A stretch of DNA of 6,007 nucleotides, taken from assembly GCA_028875085.1 (NCBI GenBank), contig JAPPFU010000050.1, positions 1,117-7,123 on the forward strand, read 5' to 3'. Origin of the DNA: Chloroflexota bacterium. GTDB taxonomy: Bacteria > Chloroflexota > Dehalococcoidia > Lucifugimonadales > Australimonadaceae. The position numbers were made by a program, and so were the translations under genes. The notes under the pieces were generated by a model. That model did no database searches, had not been told where the DNA came from, and saw nothing but the letters and a program-made list of their open reading frames with translations. Below, piece after piece: positions 5,857-6,007 of the stretch; within the stretch, counting starts at the first letter, position 1, and each line of letters starts with the position of its first letter.

Positions 5857-6007
5857 ATGGAGCAGCCGCCCTACGTCCTTGTTCGCGTCCACGAGGTGGC
5901 GCTGAAGCGCGGCAACCGCCGCCGCTTCATGCGGGCGCTCATCGCCAACCTGCGGCGCGCCACGGACGGCCTCGGCGTGCGGAGCGTAGAGGCCGACCAC
6001 CTAGTGG
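5857..6007 (+). CDS. thiI: N-terminal fragment of ThiI, tRNA 4-thiouridine / thiamine sulfur transferase
   Basis: The first 50 codons of a gene that continues past the right edge. ThiI adenylates uridine 8 of tRNA and helps transfer sulfur to make 4-thiouridine; in some bacteria a C-terminal rhodanese domain also serves thiazole synthesis for thiamine. The visible part is the N-terminal ferredoxin-like region: YVLVRVHEVALKRGNRRRFM (6-25) corresponds to the family pattern LVRYGEIALKGKNRxxF, followed by LIANLRRA (28-35). The THUMP and PP-loop domains lie outside the window, so the presence of a rhodanese domain cannot be judged. The ATG is the first residue before conserved sequence and sits 6 bases after a -10 box. 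The assignment rests on a short segment but the pattern is distinctive. Confidence 0.82.
   Translation, partial: MEQPPYVLVRVHEVALKRGNRRRFMRALIANLRRATDGLGVRSVEADHLV

Overview
The window is high-GC bacterial DNA, tightly packed, with six genes on the minus strand (five complete, one running off the left edge) and the start of one gene on the plus strand at the right edge. Bacterial origin is clear from gene content and operon spacing. High GC, near-leaderless starts next to -10 boxes, and a stand-alone AICAR transformylase would fit a free-living Chloroflexota-like or similar high-GC lineage, but the sequence alone does not settle the taxon.

Read in the direction of transcription (right to left), the minus-strand cluster is: E1 alpha (5824-4808), E1 beta (4805-3822) and E2 (3737-2205) of a thiamine- and lipoate-dependent 2-oxoacid dehydrogenase, most like the branched-chain type; a 93-residue protein with one C-terminal membrane segment (2201-1920); a stand-alone AICAR formyltransferase (PurH C-terminal domain only, 1876-680); and octanoyltransferase LipB (659 to beyond base 1). 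Gaps are 2, 84, 3, 43 and 20 bases. The only larger gap, before E2, holds a good promoter-like sequence. On the plus strand, thiI (tRNA 4-thiouridylation/thiamine sulfur transfer) starts at 5857, divergent from E1 alpha across 32 bases.

The metabolic logic is clear for most genes. E1 alpha/beta decarboxylates a branched 2-oxoacid using thiamine diphosphate, E2 carries the acyl group on a lipoyl-lysine to CoA, and LipB attaches the octanoyl precursor of that lipoyl group. E3 (dihydrolipoyl dehydrogenase) and LipA are not in the window. The AICAR transformylase and the small membrane protein have no obvious link to the complex beyond sharing the operon.

No RNA genes, mobile elements, CRISPR arrays or convincing terminators were seen, and no stretch over 100 bases is without a gene. 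The points most worth a second look are the compact divergent promoter between thiI and E1 alpha, the three starts that sit 6-9 bases after a -10 box without a Shine-Dalgarno sequence, the membrane protein coupled to E2, the eukaryote-like stand-alone AICAR transformylase, and a duplicated 61-base block inside the E2 linker.
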